A stretch of 64,000 bases of DNA from Paracoccus sp. TOH (GCF_030388245.1 NZ_CP098360.1:1448501-1512500), one strand, 5' to 3'; numbered from the stretch's first letter, positions 37,873 through 64,000 are shown. Notes: generated by a model from the letters alone, not told the origin. Numbers and translations are program-made.

Positions 37873-38408
37873 ACCTCGATGGTGGGCAGGTCGGTCAGGC
37901 TGACGCCGATCAGCTGCAGCGCCGGCAGAGAGACCTGGCTGCCGGCGCTGGCCGGGCCGCCCATCGGGATCAGCCGCACCTTGGCGGATTTGCCGTTCGC
38001 CGGGTTCACGATCCGGCCCTCCGATTCGGATTTTGCCAGCGGCGTCTTGATCCAGAAGCCCGGCTGCGACGGATCCCCCAGCGAGGCGATGGTGGTGCCG
38101 AGCCGGCGTTCGCCGCTGGCCGGCGCGGTGGCCGCCGCGGCCTTCTGCTCGCGCGTCGTGGTGTCGAATTCCGCCGCGGTGCGGGCCGCGGGCATGGGGG
38201 GCGGGGCGGTGCTGAGCGTCTTGCCCGGCGTACGCGGCGCCGTGCCGGTCAGGACCGGGCCCGAGATCACCGGCTGGCCGGTCGCGGGGTCGATCATGCC
38301 CTCCATCACCCGGCCGGCGGGCGCGTCCCCTGTCTGCGGGTTCTGGGTGCAGGCGGCCAGCGCCAGCAGCGCCAGCGCGCCCGGAAGGCGCAGGATCGGC
38401 TTGATCAT
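37860..38408 (-). CDS. Hypothetical lipoprotein
   Basis: A 182-aa protein of unknown function. A type II signal peptide ends in the lipobox L-A-A-C (Cys about residue 20), followed by a Pro/Ala/Thr-rich linker (to about residue 100) and a small C-terminal domain. That domain contains G-F-W-I-K-T-P-L, then A-K-V-R-L-I-P-M-G-G-P and S-Q-V-S-L-P-A-L-Q-L-I-G-V-S-L-T-D-L-P-T-I-E-V-Y, suggesting a beta-rich envelope domain. From memory, similar Rhodobacterales proteins are sometimes labelled D-galactarate dehydratase; nothing in this sequence supports that. Ends overlap with the alkylation-repair gene. Confidence 0.75.
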   Translation of the reverse strand: MIKPILRLPGALALLALAACTQNPQTGDAPAGRVMEGMIDPATGQPVISGPVLTGTAPRTPGKTLSTAPPPMPAARTAAEFDTTTREQKAAAATAPASGERRLGTTIASLGDPSQPGFWIKTPLAKSESEGRIVNPANGKSAKVRLIPMGGPASAGSQVSLPALQLIGVSLTDLPTIEVYGS

Positions 38409-38559
38409 TGGCGGTTCCCCTCGTCGTCCGCATGGTGGTCGGGGTCGAGGCTAGACCCGTCGGCGCCCGCCTGTCCACCCGAGCTTCCATTCGTGGTTAC
38501 GACAGGATTAACGGATCGGCCGGCTTGTGCCGATGCCGGCCCCGCTCTATCTTTGCGGC

Positions 38560-39567
38560 ATGGACGCGCAGGCCCCGCTGATAGACCCCTTTGCCAGGCC
38601 GATCACCTATCTTCGGGTATCGGTGACGGATCGCTGCGATTTTCGCTGCACCTATTGCATGGCCGAGCATATGCAGTTCCTGCCGAAGCGCGACCTGCTG
38701 ACGCTGGAGGAGCTGGATCGGCTGTGCTCTGCCTTCATCGGCCTGGGGGTGCGCAAGCTGCGCGTCACCGGCGGCGAGCCCCTGGTGCGGCGCAACATCA
38801 TGGAATTCTTCCGCGCCATGTCCCGGCATCTGGGCACCGGCCTGGACGGATTGACGCTGACCACCAATGGCAGCCAGCTGGCGCGATTCGCCGATGAACT
38901 GGCCGATTGCGGCGTGCGGCGGGTCAATGTCTCGCTGGATACGCTGGACGAGGAGCGTTTCGCCCGGATCACCCGCTGGGGCAGATTGCCGCAGGTCTTG
39001 CAGGGCATCGAAGCCGCCAAGGCTGCCGGCATGCGGGTCAAGATCAATGCCGTGGCGCTGAAGGGCTTCAACGAGGACGAGCTGTTCCGCCTGACCGACT
39101 GGTGCGCGGCGAATGGCCATGACCTGACCTTCATCGAGGTCATGCCCATGGGCGAGATGGGTGAGGAGCAGCGGCTGGACCAGTATTGGGCGCTGTCCGA
39201 CCTGCGCGCCCGGCTTGCGGAACGCTTTACCCTGACGCCGCTGGCCGAGCGCACCGGCGGGCCGGCGCGCTATGTCCGGCTTGAGGAGACCGGGCAGAAA
39301 ATCGGCTTCATCACGCCGCTGACGCATAATTTCTGCGAAAGCTGCAACCGGGTGCGCGTCACCTGCACGGGCGAGCTGTTCATGTGCCTGGGGCAGGAGG
39401 ACCGCGCCGACCTGCGCGCGCCGCTGCGCGCCGGCCCGGATGACGCGCCCCTGCGCGCCGCCATCCGCGACGCCATCACCCGCAAGCCCAAGGGCCATGA
39501 TTTCGACTATTCCCGCCGGCATGTCGCCGGCCAGGTCAGCCGCTTCATGAGCCATACCGGCGGCTAG
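38560..39567 (+). CDS. moaA: GTP 3',8-cyclase MoaA
   Basis: Radical-SAM enzyme starting molybdenum-cofactor synthesis, 335 aa. The N-terminal SAM cluster is C-D-F-R-C-T-Y-C and the C-terminal [4Fe-4S] cluster [11 protein letters not shown]. The G-G-E-P motif follows R-V-T. The usual C-terminal G-G is present (T-G-G at the end). ATG 38560 gives [19 protein letters not shown], close to homologues; a start at 38527 would add 11 residues. No other moa gene is adjacent. The stop overlaps the convergent GFA gene by 4 nt. Confidence 0.95.
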   Translation: MDAQAPLIDPFARPITYLRVSVTDRCDFRCTYCMAEHMQFLPKRDLLTLEELDRLCSAFIGLGVRKLRVTGGEPLVRRNIMEFFRAMSRHLGTGLDGLTLTTNGSQLARFADELADCGVRRVNVSLDTLDEERFARITRWGRLPQVLQGIEAAKAAGMRVKINAVALKGFNEDELFRLTDWCAANGHDLTFIEVMPMGEMGEEQRLDQYWALSDLRARLAERFTLTPLAERTGGPARYVRLEETGQKIGFITPLTHNFCESCNRVRVTCTGELFMCLGQEDRADLRAPLRAGPDDAPLRAAIRDAITRKPKGHDFDYSRRHVAGQVSRFMSHTGG

Positions 39568-39917
39568 TAGCTGGCCCCGTCCACCGCCTGGCTGGCCAGC
39601 CCGCGCGGATCGACCCCTTCCAGGCAATTCACGTTCACCGCCACCATCTCGGCCCCGTCCGGCCCGGTGCCGAAAGCATAGGATTCCACGCCGCAGGTCG
39701 GGCAGAAGCGGTGATGGATCTGCTTGCGGTTGAACAGGTATTCCGTCACCGGCCCGTCGCTGGTCAGGTGGAAATCCGCCCTGGGCACGAAGGCCAGCAC
39801 GAAGCCCAGCCGCTGGCAGCGCGAACAGTTGCAGGTGAAGGTCTGGTCCAGATCGGCATCCACCTCATAGGCGACGCTGCCGCATTGGCAGCTGCCCTTG
39901 TAATGCTGTCGGGTCAT
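39564..39917 (-). CDS. GFA (glutathione-dependent formaldehyde-activating-like) family protein
   Basis: A 117-aa zinc-binding protein with the CENP-V/GFA fold. Metal ligands lie in [20 protein letters not shown] and [11 protein letters not shown]. The founding Gfa of P. denitrificans speeds formaldehyde-glutathione addition, but small GFA-fold proteins are numerous and this one need not do so. ATG 39915-39917 has GGAGG upstream on the minus strand; the longer frame to 40016 is ignored. Divergent from uvrA, sharing its 149-bp upstream region. Confidence 0.85.
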   Translation of the reverse strand: MTRQHYKGSCQCGSVAYEVDADLDQTFTCNCSRCQRLGFVLAFVPRADFHLTSDGPVTEYLFNRKQIHHRFCPTCGVESYAFGTGPDGAEMVAVNVNCLEGVDPRGLASQAVDGASY

Positions 39918-39985
39918 TTCGCACCTCCGATTTCGCGATTCGGCCCGCATGGTGGGGCAGGGCGGCCGGGGTCGCAAGCAGAAAT

Positions 39986-40000
39986 GTTCCCGAGTTGTTC
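39986..40000 (+). promoter_or_regulatory. LexA (SOS) box of uvrA
   Basis: GTTC (39986-39989), N7, GTTC (39997-40000), an exact alphaproteobacterial SOS box, 66 bp before the uvrA start. A third GTTC lies at 40002-40005. It also lies 68 bp upstream of the divergent GFA start and might touch that gene's control. Confidence 0.85.
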
Positions 40001-40066
40001 CGTTCCGGGTTGCCATTTCGCCGCAGATGCCTATCTCATGCGCTTGGCGGAATCAGGACTGGCGCG

Positions 40067-42921
<2,855 letters not shown>

Positions 42922-42925
<4 letters not shown>

Positions 42926-43290
42926 GTCCGATCCTCTGGCAGCGGCTGGAAGGCGCGGGGCTGGGGCTTGGCGGGCTGCTGGTCGCGGCGCTCGCCTCTC
43001 CCGGCTGGGGGGCGCTGGTCTGGCTGGCGATTCTGCTGGCGCCCGACCTGTCGATGCTGGGCTATCTGGCCGGACGGCGGATCGGCGCCGCGCTTTACAA
43101 CCTGGTCCATCTCTATGCGCTGCCCTTCCTGATGGCGGCGGCCGGGGTGGCGCTGGGATCGACGGGGCTGATCGCCGGCGGCGGGCTGTGGCTGGCCCAT
43201 ATCGGCATCGACCGGGCGCTGGGATATGGGCTGAAACGGCCTACGGGCTTTCGCAATACGCATCTGGGTCGCATCGGCCGCGAAAGCTGA
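42922..43290 (+). CDS. DUF4260 membrane protein
   Basis: A 122-aa protein with three or four hydrophobic segments. The family pattern [16 protein letters not shown] and the C-terminal T-H-L-G-R-I-G-R are clear, as is an A-P-D-L-S-M-L-G-Y block in the second segment. Function unknown. Coupled to uvrA by a 4-nt overlap, hence probably co-induced after DNA damage, though a repair role is not implied by its sequence. Confidence 0.85.
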
Positions 43291-43378
43291 GTAAAGTACC
43301 TAGAAAGTCCGGTCCTGAAAGCTGTGCTTTTGTCGCCTCCCCGGCCTTGCAAAGGCAGTATGACGCGGGGTCCGACCG

Positions 43379-47369
<3,991 letters not shown>

Positions 47370-47399
47370 ATCACGGGGGCGGAAAGAAGTCCGATCACG

Positions 47400-47989
47400 A
47401 TGGAACGGGTTGAGTGCAACAGGAACTGCTGGATCTCGGCGGCCATCGCCGGGGTCTTGGTGCTGTTGTCCGCCTCGGGCATCGGTGATCTGCACTGGCT
47501 GGCCGGGCTGTTCCTGGGTGCGGTGACCTTCGCGCTGTTCGGCGCGCTGATGGTCTGGCTGATCTGCGAGGGGCAACCCGAGCCGCTGCCGCCCTTCGTG
47601 CCGGTGATGCCCGAGGATCTGCAGCGCCGCCAGCTGGACAGCCAGCCCGAGGCGCTGCTGGTCTCGGCCTTGCTGCCCGAGCAGCCGACGGCGGCGCAGA
47701 TGCCCATGGACAAGGCCATGCCGGCCGGGGCAGCCGCGGCGACGGCCGACGACCTGCGGCGGATCAAGGGCATCGGCCCCAAGATCTCGGACTGGCTGCA
47801 GGAACATGGCGTGACGCGCTATGCGCAGATCGCCGCCTGGGACCGTGACGCGGCTGCGGGTTTCGCGCAGCGCATGGGCCGGATGGGCAGCCGGATCGAG
47901 GCCGACGACTGGGTCGGCCAGGCGAGACTGCTGGCGGCGGGGGGTGAGACGGCCCATTCGCGCCGCGTCGATACGGGCGAGGCCGGCTG

Positions 47990-47990
<1 letters not shown>
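47400..47990 (+). CDS. Membrane protein with C-terminal helix-hairpin-helix-like domain
   Basis: A 196-aa protein of unknown function between nuoE and nuoF. Two membrane segments (about residues 10-30 and 35-60), a linker, then L-R-R-I-K-G-I-G-P-K-I-S-D-W-L-Q-E-H-G-V-T-R-Y-A-Q-I-A-A-W at about residues 120-150, the I-K-G-I-G-P helix-hairpin-helix pattern. As I recall, some Rhodobacterales NuoE proteins carry a long tail with this motif, so it may be a split-off part of an extended NuoE. The stop overlaps the next start by one base. Confidence 0.75.
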
Positions 47991-49544
<1,554 letters not shown>

Positions 49545-49693
49545 GAGCCATGGCGCAGGTCCGGGACAATGCGGCGCGGCGGACCCCCTTGGGGGACGGC
49601 GCCGGCATGGCCGGGCAGCGCTCAAGACAAGGTGTCGAACCCATGGGGCGCGGCCGTGTTATGACCGGGTGTCATGACAGAAAGGCCAGAACC

Positions 49694-50092
49694 ATGAAAC
49701 TTCTGCCGCTTGCCCTGATGGGGGCCATGCTGGCGACGCCAGCTGCCGCGCTGGAGCCGTTGAGCAAGGAAAAATACGTCAACGACCGGCTGATCGCGGC
49801 GCGCATCGCCGACCGCATCCGCCGCACCTGTCCCAGCATCGACGGCCGGATCCTTTACGCCTATGGCGAGGCCCGCAAGCTCAAGCGCTATGCCGAGCGG
49901 AAGGGCTATTCGCGGGCGCAGATCGACGCCTTCCTTGACAGCAAGGACGACAAGAAGCGCATCTATGCCGTGGCCGAGGACTATCTGGTCCGCAACGGCG
50001 CCACGGCCGACGATCCCGAGAGCTTCTGCCGGATCGGCCGGCAGGAGATCCAGAAGAACACCGTGATTGGCAGCTTGCTGGTGGCGAAATGA
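49694..50092 (+). CDS. DUF5333 secreted protein
   Basis: A 132-aa protein with a cleavable signal peptide ([19 protein letters not shown] at 1-19). The mature part is helical and charged, with two Cys (R-T-C-P-S and S-F-C-R-I-G) that could pair in the periplasm. It fits DUF5333, a Rhodobacterales family of unknown function. The start is ATG 49694; longer in-frame starts (49550) would bury the signal peptide. The stop overlaps the next ATG (ATGA). Confidence 0.72.
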   Translation: MKLLPLALMGAMLATPAAALEPLSKEKYVNDRLIAARIADRIRRTCPSIDGRILYAYGEARKLKRYAERKGYSRAQIDAFLDSKDDKKRIYAVAEDYLVRNGATADDPESFCRIGRQEIQKNTVIGSLLVAK

Positions 50093-50550
50093 CGAAATGG
50101 CTCAACCGGATCGGACTGGGACTGATGGCCGCCGCGGCGGCGGCGATGATCGGGGCGGACGCCTTCGCGGGCGAGCCCTCGGACCCGTTCCAGCCGACGG
50201 CGCAGAAATTCTACCTGCAATTCTCGATCTTCGCGCCGGGCGACCTGCAATGCGACGCGACCGGACCGGGCGTGCGCACCAAGCTGACGCGCGGAATCAC
50301 CGGCGCGCCGCTGCTGCGCATCACCGGCAATGCGGCCGGGGCCGAGATCGCCTGCTGGACCCGCGACGGCAGCCGCTATACCACCGATGTCAACCGCAGG
50401 GTGCGCTATAACACCGCCGGCGCGGTGCGGGCGACGGTGATCTTCCAGCCCGGCCAGGAAGCAGCCGCCGTGCTGGTCGCGCGCGACAATGAATCAGACA
50501 GAATGGTGCCGACCGTCTATCCGCGAGCCTTCGTGAAGGTGCAGCAATGA
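50089..50550 (+). CDS. Hypothetical secreted protein
   Basis: A 153-aa protein with signal peptide (hydrophobic alanine core to about A-D-A-F-A-G at residue 28). The mature domain looks beta-rich, with two Cys (L-Q-C-D-A-T-G and I-A-C-W-T-R-D) that may form a disulfide. No recognised family. Coupled to the DUF5333 gene by a 4-nt overlap; nuoG follows after 90 bp. Position suggests an envelope role linked to complex I assembly or lipid environment, but that is speculation. Confidence 0.65.
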   Translation: MTKWLNRIGLGLMAAAAAAMIGADAFAGEPSDPFQPTAQKFYLQFSIFAPGDLQCDATGPGVRTKLTRGITGAPLLRITGNAAGAEIACWTRDGSRYTTDVNRRVRYNTAGAVRATVIFQPGQEAAAVLVARDNESDRMVPTVYPRAFVKVQQ

Positions 50551-50640
50551 CGGCGCACAGGACAACCGGGCCAGCCTTGGACCAGCATTTGAAACTCGCA
50601 TCGGCCAGCCGCCGCCGCGGGGCATGAGGGAAGACGAAAG

Positions 50641-52659
50641 ATGGCAGATCTTCGCAAGATCAAGATCGACGACGTGGTTATCGAGGTCGATCCGAACCTG
50701 ACCCTGATCCAGGCCTGCGAGCAGGCGGGGATCGAGGTGCCGCGCTTCTGCTATCACGAGCGGCTGTCGATTGCCGGCAACTGCCGCATGTGCCTGGTCG
50801 AGGTGGTGGGCGGCCCGCCGAAGCCCGCCGCCTCTTGCGCCATGCAGGTCAAGGATCTGCGTCCCGGCCCGGACGGCGCGCCCTCGGAAGTCCGCACCAA
50901 CTCGCCCATGGTCAAGAAGGCCCGCGAGGGGGTGATGGAGTTCCTGCTGATCAACCACCCGCTGGACTGCCCGATCTGCGATCAGGGCGGCGAATGCGAC
51001 CTGCAGGACCAGGCCGTCGCCTATGGCGTCGATTTCAGCCGCTATCGCGAGCCGAAGCGCGCCAGCGAGGATCTGAACCTCGGCCCGCTGGTCGAGACGC
51101 ACATGACCCGCTGCATCTCCTGCACCCGCTGCGTGCGCTTCACCACCGAGGTCGCCGGCATCACCCAGATGGGCCAGACCGGGCGGGGCGAGGACAGCGA
51201 GATCACCAGCTATCTGAACGAGACGCTGAACTCGAACCTGCAGGGCAATATCATCGACCTGTGCCCGGTCGGGGCGCTGGTGTCGAAACCCTATGCCTTC
51301 ACCGCCCGGCCCTGGGAGCTGACCAAGACCGAATCCATCGACGTGATGGACGCGCTGGGGGCGAGCATCCGTGTGGATACCAAGGGCCGCGAAGTCATGC
51401 GCATCCTGCCGCGCAACAATGACGCGGTGAACGAGGAATGGATCAGCGACAAGACCCGCTTCGTCTGGGACGGGCTGCGCCGCCAGCGCCTGGACCGGCC
51501 CTATATCCGCGAAAACGGCAAGCTGCGCCCGGCCTCCTGGCCCGAGGCGCTGGAGGCCGCGGCGCAGGCGATGCAGGGCAGGAAAGTCGCGGGGCTGATC
51601 GGCGACCTGGTCCCGGCCGAAGCCGCCTTCAGCCTCAAGCAACTGGTCGAGGGGCTGGGCGGCACGGTGGAATGCCGCACCGACGGCGCGCGGCTGCCGG
51701 CCGGCAACCGCTCGGCCTATGTCGGCACGGCGAGGATCGAGGACATCGACAGCGCCAAGCGCATCCTGCTGATCGGCACCAACCCGCGCGACGAGGCGCC
51801 GGTGCTGAACGCCCGCATCCGCAAGGCCTGGGCGCAAGGCGCGCAGGTCGCCCTGATCGGCGAACCGGTGGACCTGACCTATGACTACCACCATTTCGGC
51901 AGCGACCGGGCCGCGCTGGCCAAGCTGCTGGACGAGGATCTGGCGAACAAGGACGGAACGTCCGGCATCGTGATCGTCGGCCAGGGCGCGCTGCGCGAGG
52001 CGGATGGCGAGGCGGTGCTGGCCAATGCCATGCGCATCTGCGAACTGGGCGATTGCAGGCTGCTGGTGCTGCACAGCGCCGCCGGTCGCGTCGGCGCCAT
52101 GGATGTGGGCGCGGTGACCGATGGCGGCCTGCTTGCCGCCATCGACGGCGCGGAAGTGATCTACAACCTCGGCGCCGACGAGGTGGACATCGCTCCCGGT
52201 GCTTTCGTGATCTATCAGGGCAGCCATGGCGACCGCGGCGCGCATCGCGCCGATATCATCCTGCCCGGTGCCTGCTATACCGAGGAAAGCGGCCTGTTTG
52301 TGAACACCGAGGGCCGGCCGCAGCTTGCCGCCCGCGCCAATTTCGCGCCGGGCGAGGGCAAGGAGAACTGGGCCATCCTGCGCGCGCTTTCCGCCGAACT
52401 GGGCAAGACCCAGCCCTGGGACAGCCTGGCCGGGCTGCGCCGCAAGCTGGTCGAGGCGGTGCCGCATCTGGCGCAGATCGACCAGGTGCCGCAGAACGAC
52501 TGGCAGCCGCTCGACCGTTTCGACCTGGGGCAGGCGAATTTCCGCTATGTGATCCAAGACTTCTACCTGACCAACCCCATCGCGCGCTCCTCGCCGCTGA
52601 TGGGTGAGCTTTCGGCGATGGCGGCGGCGCGCAAGGCCGCGCCCCTGGCGGCGGAGTGA
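50641..52659 (+). CDS. nuoG: NADH-quinone oxidoreductase subunit G
   Basis: Largest peripheral subunit (Nqo3, 75-kDa homologue), 672 aa. N-terminal [2Fe-2S] N1b ligands Cys37, 48, 51 and 66. The His-Cys motif [14 protein letters not shown] binds N5, and [10 protein letters not shown] with [11 protein letters not shown] binds N4. The extra C-x-x-C-x-x-x-C motif for cluster N7 (as in E. coli) is absent from the molybdopterin-like region, as in mitochondria. ATG 50641 follows a purine-rich GAGGGAAGACGAAAG. The GTG of the next gene overlaps its stop. Confidence 0.97.
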   Translation: MADLRKIKIDDVVIEVDPNLTLIQACEQAGIEVPRFCYHERLSIAGNCRMCLVEVVGGPPKPAASCAMQVKDLRPGPDGAPSEVRTNSPMVKKAREGVMEFLLINHPLDCPICDQGGECDLQDQAVAYGVDFSRYREPKRASEDLNLGPLVETHMTRCISCTRCVRFTTEVAGITQMGQTGRGEDSEITSYLNETLNSNLQGNIIDLCPVGALVSKPYAFTARPWELTKTESIDVMDALGASIRVDTKGREVMRILPRNNDAVNEEWISDKTRFVWDGLRRQRLDRPYIRENGKLRPASWPEALEAAAQAMQGRKVAGLIGDLVPAEAAFSLKQLVEGLGGTVECRTDGARLPAGNRSAYVGTARIEDIDSAKRILLIGTNPRDEAPVLNARIRKAWAQGAQVALIGEPVDLTYDYHHFGSDRAALAKLLDEDLANKDGTSGIVIVGQGALREADGEAVLANAMRICELGDCRLLVLHSAAGRVGAMDVGAVTDGGLLAAIDGAEVIYNLGADEVDIAPGAFVIYQGSHGDRGAHRADIILPGACYTEESGLFVNTEGRPQLAARANFAPGEGKENWAILRALSAELGKTQPWDSLAGLRRKLVEAVPHLAQIDQVPQNDWQPLDRFDLGQANFRYVIQDFYLTNPIARSSPLMGELSAMAAARKAAPLAAE

Positions 52660-53435
52660 ACAGGATGCGGTCCCGTCTGGCCCTGCTGATCGGAATGGGT
52701 GCGACGGCCCTGCTGGCCGGCTGCGGCGATTCGAAGACCGATTCGCGGCCCCAGCCCAAGCCGGCGGAGCTGGGCGTGGCGGTGCTGCAAAGCGATGGCG
52801 GCTCGCCCTACAAGAAGGTGCTGACCAAGGGCCGGATCTCGACCAAGTCGGGCGAGATCCTGATTCTGGAGCCCGACGGATCGGTCAGCGAGATGGCGCT
52901 GGACAGTCCCGAGGGCCGCGACGCCTTCGCGGTGACCGAGGCGGACTTGCTGGCGCTGAACGCCAATCTGGATCTGGACCTGTCGGGCCTGCCGGACATG
53001 GGCCCGGTGCGCAAGCGCGAACCCACGGCGCAGGAAAAGGCGCTGGCCGCATTCGCCGCCCGCACCCGGCCGCTGCGGCTGAACCTGCCGTCGAGCTTCG
53101 AGGCCGATCCCAAGGATTTCCAAGGCGCGCGGGTGACGGGTCTGGCGAATTCGCGCAAGGGCGCGGGCAGCCTGGTGGAAGTGACCGCGAACCTGCGAGG
53201 CGGGGTGGACGCCGACACGGCCTTCGCCTATGCCACATGCGCGCTGGCCAACTGGGCCGATGCGAAGGGGGCAGCTTACGCCCGCCACATCCGCACGCTC
53301 AGGGACAAGCGCAACGGCAAGATGGTCGTCGGCTCGGTGTTCACCCTGTCCGCGGAAAAACCGATGGGCCTGACGGTGATGACAACGAAAGAGACCTTGC
53401 AGGAATGCAAGGCACGCGGCATTCCCGCGGCGTGA
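52656..53435 (+). CDS. Hypothetical lipoprotein inside the complex I operon
   Basis: A 259-aa envelope protein (256 aa from ATG 52665). The type II signal peptide ends A-L-L-A-G-C-G-D-S, the classic lipobox; the +2 Gly suggests outer-membrane sorting. The mature part has no recognised domain; it contains [14 protein letters not shown] and two Cys (Y-A-T-C-A-L and L-Q-E-C-K-A). The GTG start overlaps the nuoG stop (GTGA). The next gene, nuoH, follows after 18 bp, and co-transcription with both nuo genes is almost certain. Confidence 0.68.
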   Translation: MNRMRSRLALLIGMGATALLAGCGDSKTDSRPQPKPAELGVAVLQSDGGSPYKKVLTKGRISTKSGEILILEPDGSVSEMALDSPEGRDAFAVTEADLLALNANLDLDLSGLPDMGPVRKREPTAQEKALAAFAARTRPLRLNLPSSFEADPKDFQGARVTGLANSRKGAGSLVEVTANLRGGVDADTAFAYATCALANWADAKGAAYARHIRTLRDKRNGKMVVGSVFTLSAEKPMGLTVMTTKETLQECKARGIPAA

Positions 53436-54491
<1,056 letters not shown>

Positions 54492-54494
54492 ACC

Positions 54495-55565
<1,071 letters not shown>

Positions 55566-55569
<4 letters not shown>

Positions 55570-56168
55570 TGACCTTCGCTTTCTACCTGTTCGCGATCTG
55601 CTGCTGCGTCGCGGGCTTCATGGTCGTGATCAGCCGCAACCCGGTGCATTCGGTCCTGTGGCTGATCCTCGCCTTCTTCTCGGCGGCCGGCCTGTTCGTG
55701 CTGCAGGGCGCGGAATTCGTCGCCATGCTGCTGGTCGTGGTCTATGTCGGCGCCGTCGCGGTGCTGTTCCTGTTCGTCGTGATGATGCTCGACGTGGATT
55801 TCGCCGAGCTCAAGGGCGAGCTGGCGCGCTACCTGCCGCTGGCGCTGGTGATCGGCGTGGTGCTGCTGGCGCAGCTCGGCATCGCCTTCTCGGGCTGGAC
55901 GGCCTCGGAACAGGCCGAGGCGTTGCGCGCGGCCCCGGTGATCGAGGGGGTGCAGAACACCCGCGGCCTGGGCATGGTGCTTTACGACCGCTACGTGCTG
56001 ATGTTCCAGCTGGCCGGGATGGTGCTGCTGGTCGCGATGATCGGGGCCATCGTGCTGACCATGCGCCACCGCCGCGACATCAAGCGCCAGAACGTGCTGG
56101 AGCAGATGTGGCGCGACCCGGCCAAGGCCATCGAGATGCGGGATGTGAAACCGGGCCAGGGGCTTTGA
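55566..56168 (+). CDS. nuoJ: NADH-quinone oxidoreductase subunit J
   Basis: Membrane subunit (Nqo10/ND6), 200 aa, five helices. Conserved are [11 protein letters not shown] in helix 2, [26 protein letters not shown] (pi-bulge helix 3), and a polar C-terminal tail. Two adjacent ATG codons (55566, 55569) are possible starts; the first overlaps the CMD gene stop. Confidence 0.95.
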
Positions 56169-56222
56169 CCGCGGCGGATCGGGCCGCGGCAGCCATCGGG
56201 ACCGCCGCTGCGGCCCCAGTAG

Positions 56223-62488
<6,266 letters not shown>

Positions 62489-62492
62489 GGCC

Positions 62493-63272
62493 ATGCTGCT
62501 TTGCATCGACACCGGCAACACCAACACGGTCTTTTCGGTCTGGGACGGCGAACGGTTCGTCGGCCTGTGGCGCATCTCGACCGACCATCGCCGCACGGCG
62601 GACGAGTACTTCGTCTGGCTGTCCACGCTGATCTCGTTGCAGAAGCTGGAACTGAACATCGACGCCTGCATCATCAGCTCGACCGCGCCGCGGGTGGTGT
62701 TCAACCTGCGGGTGCTCTGCAATCGCTATTTCGATACCCGTCCGCTGGTGGTGGGCAAGCCGGACTGCCTGCTGCCGGTGGCGCCGCGCGTCGATTTCGG
62801 CACCGTGGTCGGCCCCGACCGGCTGGTGAACACCGTCGGCGCCTTCGACCGGCACGGCCCGGACCTGATCGTGGTCGATTTCGGCACCGCCACCACCTTC
62901 GACGTGGTGGACACCGACGGCGCCTATGTCGGCGGCGTCATCGCGCCGGGGGTGAACCTGTCGCTCGAGGCGCTGCACATGGGCGCGGCGAGCCTGCCGC
63001 ATGTCGACGTGACCATGCCCGTCAAGGTGATCGGCACCAATACGGTGGCCTGCATCCAGTCGGGGATCTTCTGGGGTTATATCGGCCTGGTGCAGGGCGT
63101 GGTGGACAAGATTCGCGAGGAACGCGGACGGCCGATGCAGGTTATAGCTACGGGCGGGCTGGCGCCGCTGTTCGACCAGGGATTTGATTTATTTGACGCG
63201 ATCGAGGACGATCTGACCATGCATGGCCTGCGCCTGATCCACGATTACAACAAGGAGTTGGGCAATGGCTGA
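62493..63272 (+). CDS. coaX: Type III pantothenate kinase
   Basis: First step of CoA synthesis, 259 aa. ATP-phosphate loop D-T-G-N-T-N-T at residues 6-12, G-P-D-R-L-V-N (pantothenate region), D-F-G-T-A-T-T-F-D, and G-G-V-I-A-P-G. ATG 62493 is 4 bp after birA and gives the family N-terminus M-L-L-C-I-D-T-G-N; a start at 62469 would overlap birA. RNase J overlaps its stop by 8 nt. Confidence 0.95.
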   Translation: MLLCIDTGNTNTVFSVWDGERFVGLWRISTDHRRTADEYFVWLSTLISLQKLELNIDACIISSTAPRVVFNLRVLCNRYFDTRPLVVGKPDCLLPVAPRVDFGTVVGPDRLVNTVGAFDRHGPDLIVVDFGTATTFDVVDTDGAYVGGVIAPGVNLSLEALHMGAASLPHVDVTMPVKVIGTNTVACIQSGIFWGYIGLVQGVVDKIREERGRPMQVIATGGLAPLFDQGFDLFDAIEDDLTMHGLRLIHDYNKELGNG

Positions 63273-64000
63273 GCGCCTGATCTATCTGCCGCTGGGCGGC
63301 GCGGGCGAAATCGGCATGAACGCCTATGTCTACGGCTATGGTCAGCCGGGACGCGAGCGGCTGATCGTCGTCGATCTGGGCGTGACCTTCGGCGACATGG
63401 ACAGCGCGCCGGGCATCGACCTGATCATGGCCGATGTGGCCTGGCTGGAAGCCAATCGCGACCGCATCGACGCGATCTTCATCACCCACGGGCACGAGGA
63501 TCACGTCGGCGCGCTTGGCCTGCTCTGGCCCAAGCTGCAAAAGCCGGTGCATTGCCGCCGCTTCACCGGCGCGCTTGCGCGGTTGAAGCTCGAGGAGGCC
63601 GGCCAGCCCGTCGACCAGATCCACATCCATGCGCCGCGCCCCGACGTGGTGACGGCGGGTCCGTTCCGGGTGCAATTCGTCCCGGTCAGCCATTCGATCC
63701 CGGAAAGCTCGGCGCTGATCATCGACACGCCGGCGGGGCGGATCGTGCATACCGGCGATTTCAAGCTGGACGGCACCCCGGTGGTGGGCGAGGCCTTCGA
63801 CCCGATCCTCTGGCACGAGATCGCGAACGAGGGGCAGGGGGTCAAGGTGCTGACCTGCGATTCGACCAACGTCTTCTCGCCCCATCCCGGCCGGTCCGAG
63901 GCGGTGCTGGCCAATCCGCTGCTGGATTTCGTCATGGCGCAGCGGCAGCTGGTGGTAGCGACGACCTTCGCCAGCAACATTGCCCGGCTCAAGACCCTGG
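63265..64000 (+). CDS. rnj: Ribonuclease J, 5' part (runs off the window)
   Basis: First 245 codons of a metallo-beta-lactamase ribonuclease J, a 5'-exo/endonuclease of mRNA and rRNA maturation. Start M-A-E-R-L-I-Y-L-P-L-G-G-A-G-E-I-G-M-N, then the zinc motif T-H-G-H-E-D-H-V-G-A, and further ligands V-S-H-S-I-P-E-S and H-T-G-D-F-K-L-D. ATG 63265 lies within coaX. The frame is still open at base 64000. Co-transcription with birA and coaX is likely. Confidence 0.93.
   Translation, partial: MAERLIYLPLGGAGEIGMNAYVYGYGQPGRERLIVVDLGVTFGDMDSAPGIDLIMADVAWLEANRDRIDAIFITHGHEDHVGALGLLWPKLQKPVHCRRFTGALARLKLEEAGQPVDQIHIHAPRPDVVTAGPFRVQFVPVSHSIPESSALIIDTPAGRIVHTGDFKLDGTPVVGEAFDPILWHEIANEGQGVKVLTCDSTNVFSPHPGRSEAVLANPLLDFVMAQRQLVVATTFASNIARLKTL

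Noticed and set aside
49550..49693. N-terminal extension of the DUF5333 protein from ATG 49550
   Set aside because: It would place a signal peptide internally; the extension is Arg/Gly-rich and unlike a protein domain.

Overview
The window is about 64 kb of very GC-rich chromosome from an alphaproteobacterium of the Rhodobacterales, almost certainly a Paracoccus close to P. denitrificans. The basis is the complex I locus, whose gene order and NuoB, NuoD, NuoE and NuoF lengths (174, 412, 239 and 431 aa) match my recollection of the P. denitrificans NQO cluster. Further support comes from DUF families typical of this family and from SOS boxes of the alphaproteobacterial GTTC-N7-GTTC type. I found no tRNA, rRNA, CRISPR array, insertion sequence or prophage gene. 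This is compact core-genome sequence with many 1-8 nt gene overlaps.

1-16 kb holds housekeeping and regulatory genes: the end of a TehA-type transporter, guaB, a lytic transglycosylase, an RsmB-like methyltransferase, the cell-cycle hybrid kinase cckA (with a CtrA-type box at its 5' end), a sulfotransferase, recA (with a LexA box), alaS, a DUF1330 gene, a class II glutamine amidotransferase, a DUF1127 gene, purA, DUF2842 and thiamine pyrophosphokinase.

14.8-23.8 kb is an oligopeptide import locus. Two tandem paralogous binding proteins and two permeases lie on the minus strand, a fused double ATPase diverges from them, and an M20 amidohydrolase follows. 23.8-29.8 kb carries dihydrolipoyl dehydrogenase, DUF924, an MFS transporter coupled to queA, an overlapping bfd-bfr iron-storage pair and a phosphatase. 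29.9-33.1 kb is glmU-glmS, the UDP-GlcNAc supply. 33.1-36.7 kb (minus) is a folD-like gene, a BCCT betaine/choline-type transporter and a GbdR/CdhR-like AraC regulator. The FolD lacks the cyclohydrolase lysine. 37-43.3 kb has an AlkD-like repair protein, a lipoprotein, moaA, a GFA protein, uvrA (with a LexA box) and DUF4260.

43.4-64 kb is the complete complex I operon nuoA-N, with eight extra small genes threaded through it by stop/start overlaps. They are a hotdog thioesterase, a membrane helix-hairpin-helix protein, DUF5337, DUF5333, a secreted protein, a lipoprotein, a 60-aa protein and a carboxymuconolactone-decarboxylase-like protein. The operon runs on without a visible break into birA, coaX and a truncated RNase J gene.

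The least explained parts are the envelope proteins inside the complex I operon, the divergent FolD with its betaine-type neighbours, and a few dyad motifs in front of regulatory genes. I see no obviously foreign or wholly novel system.
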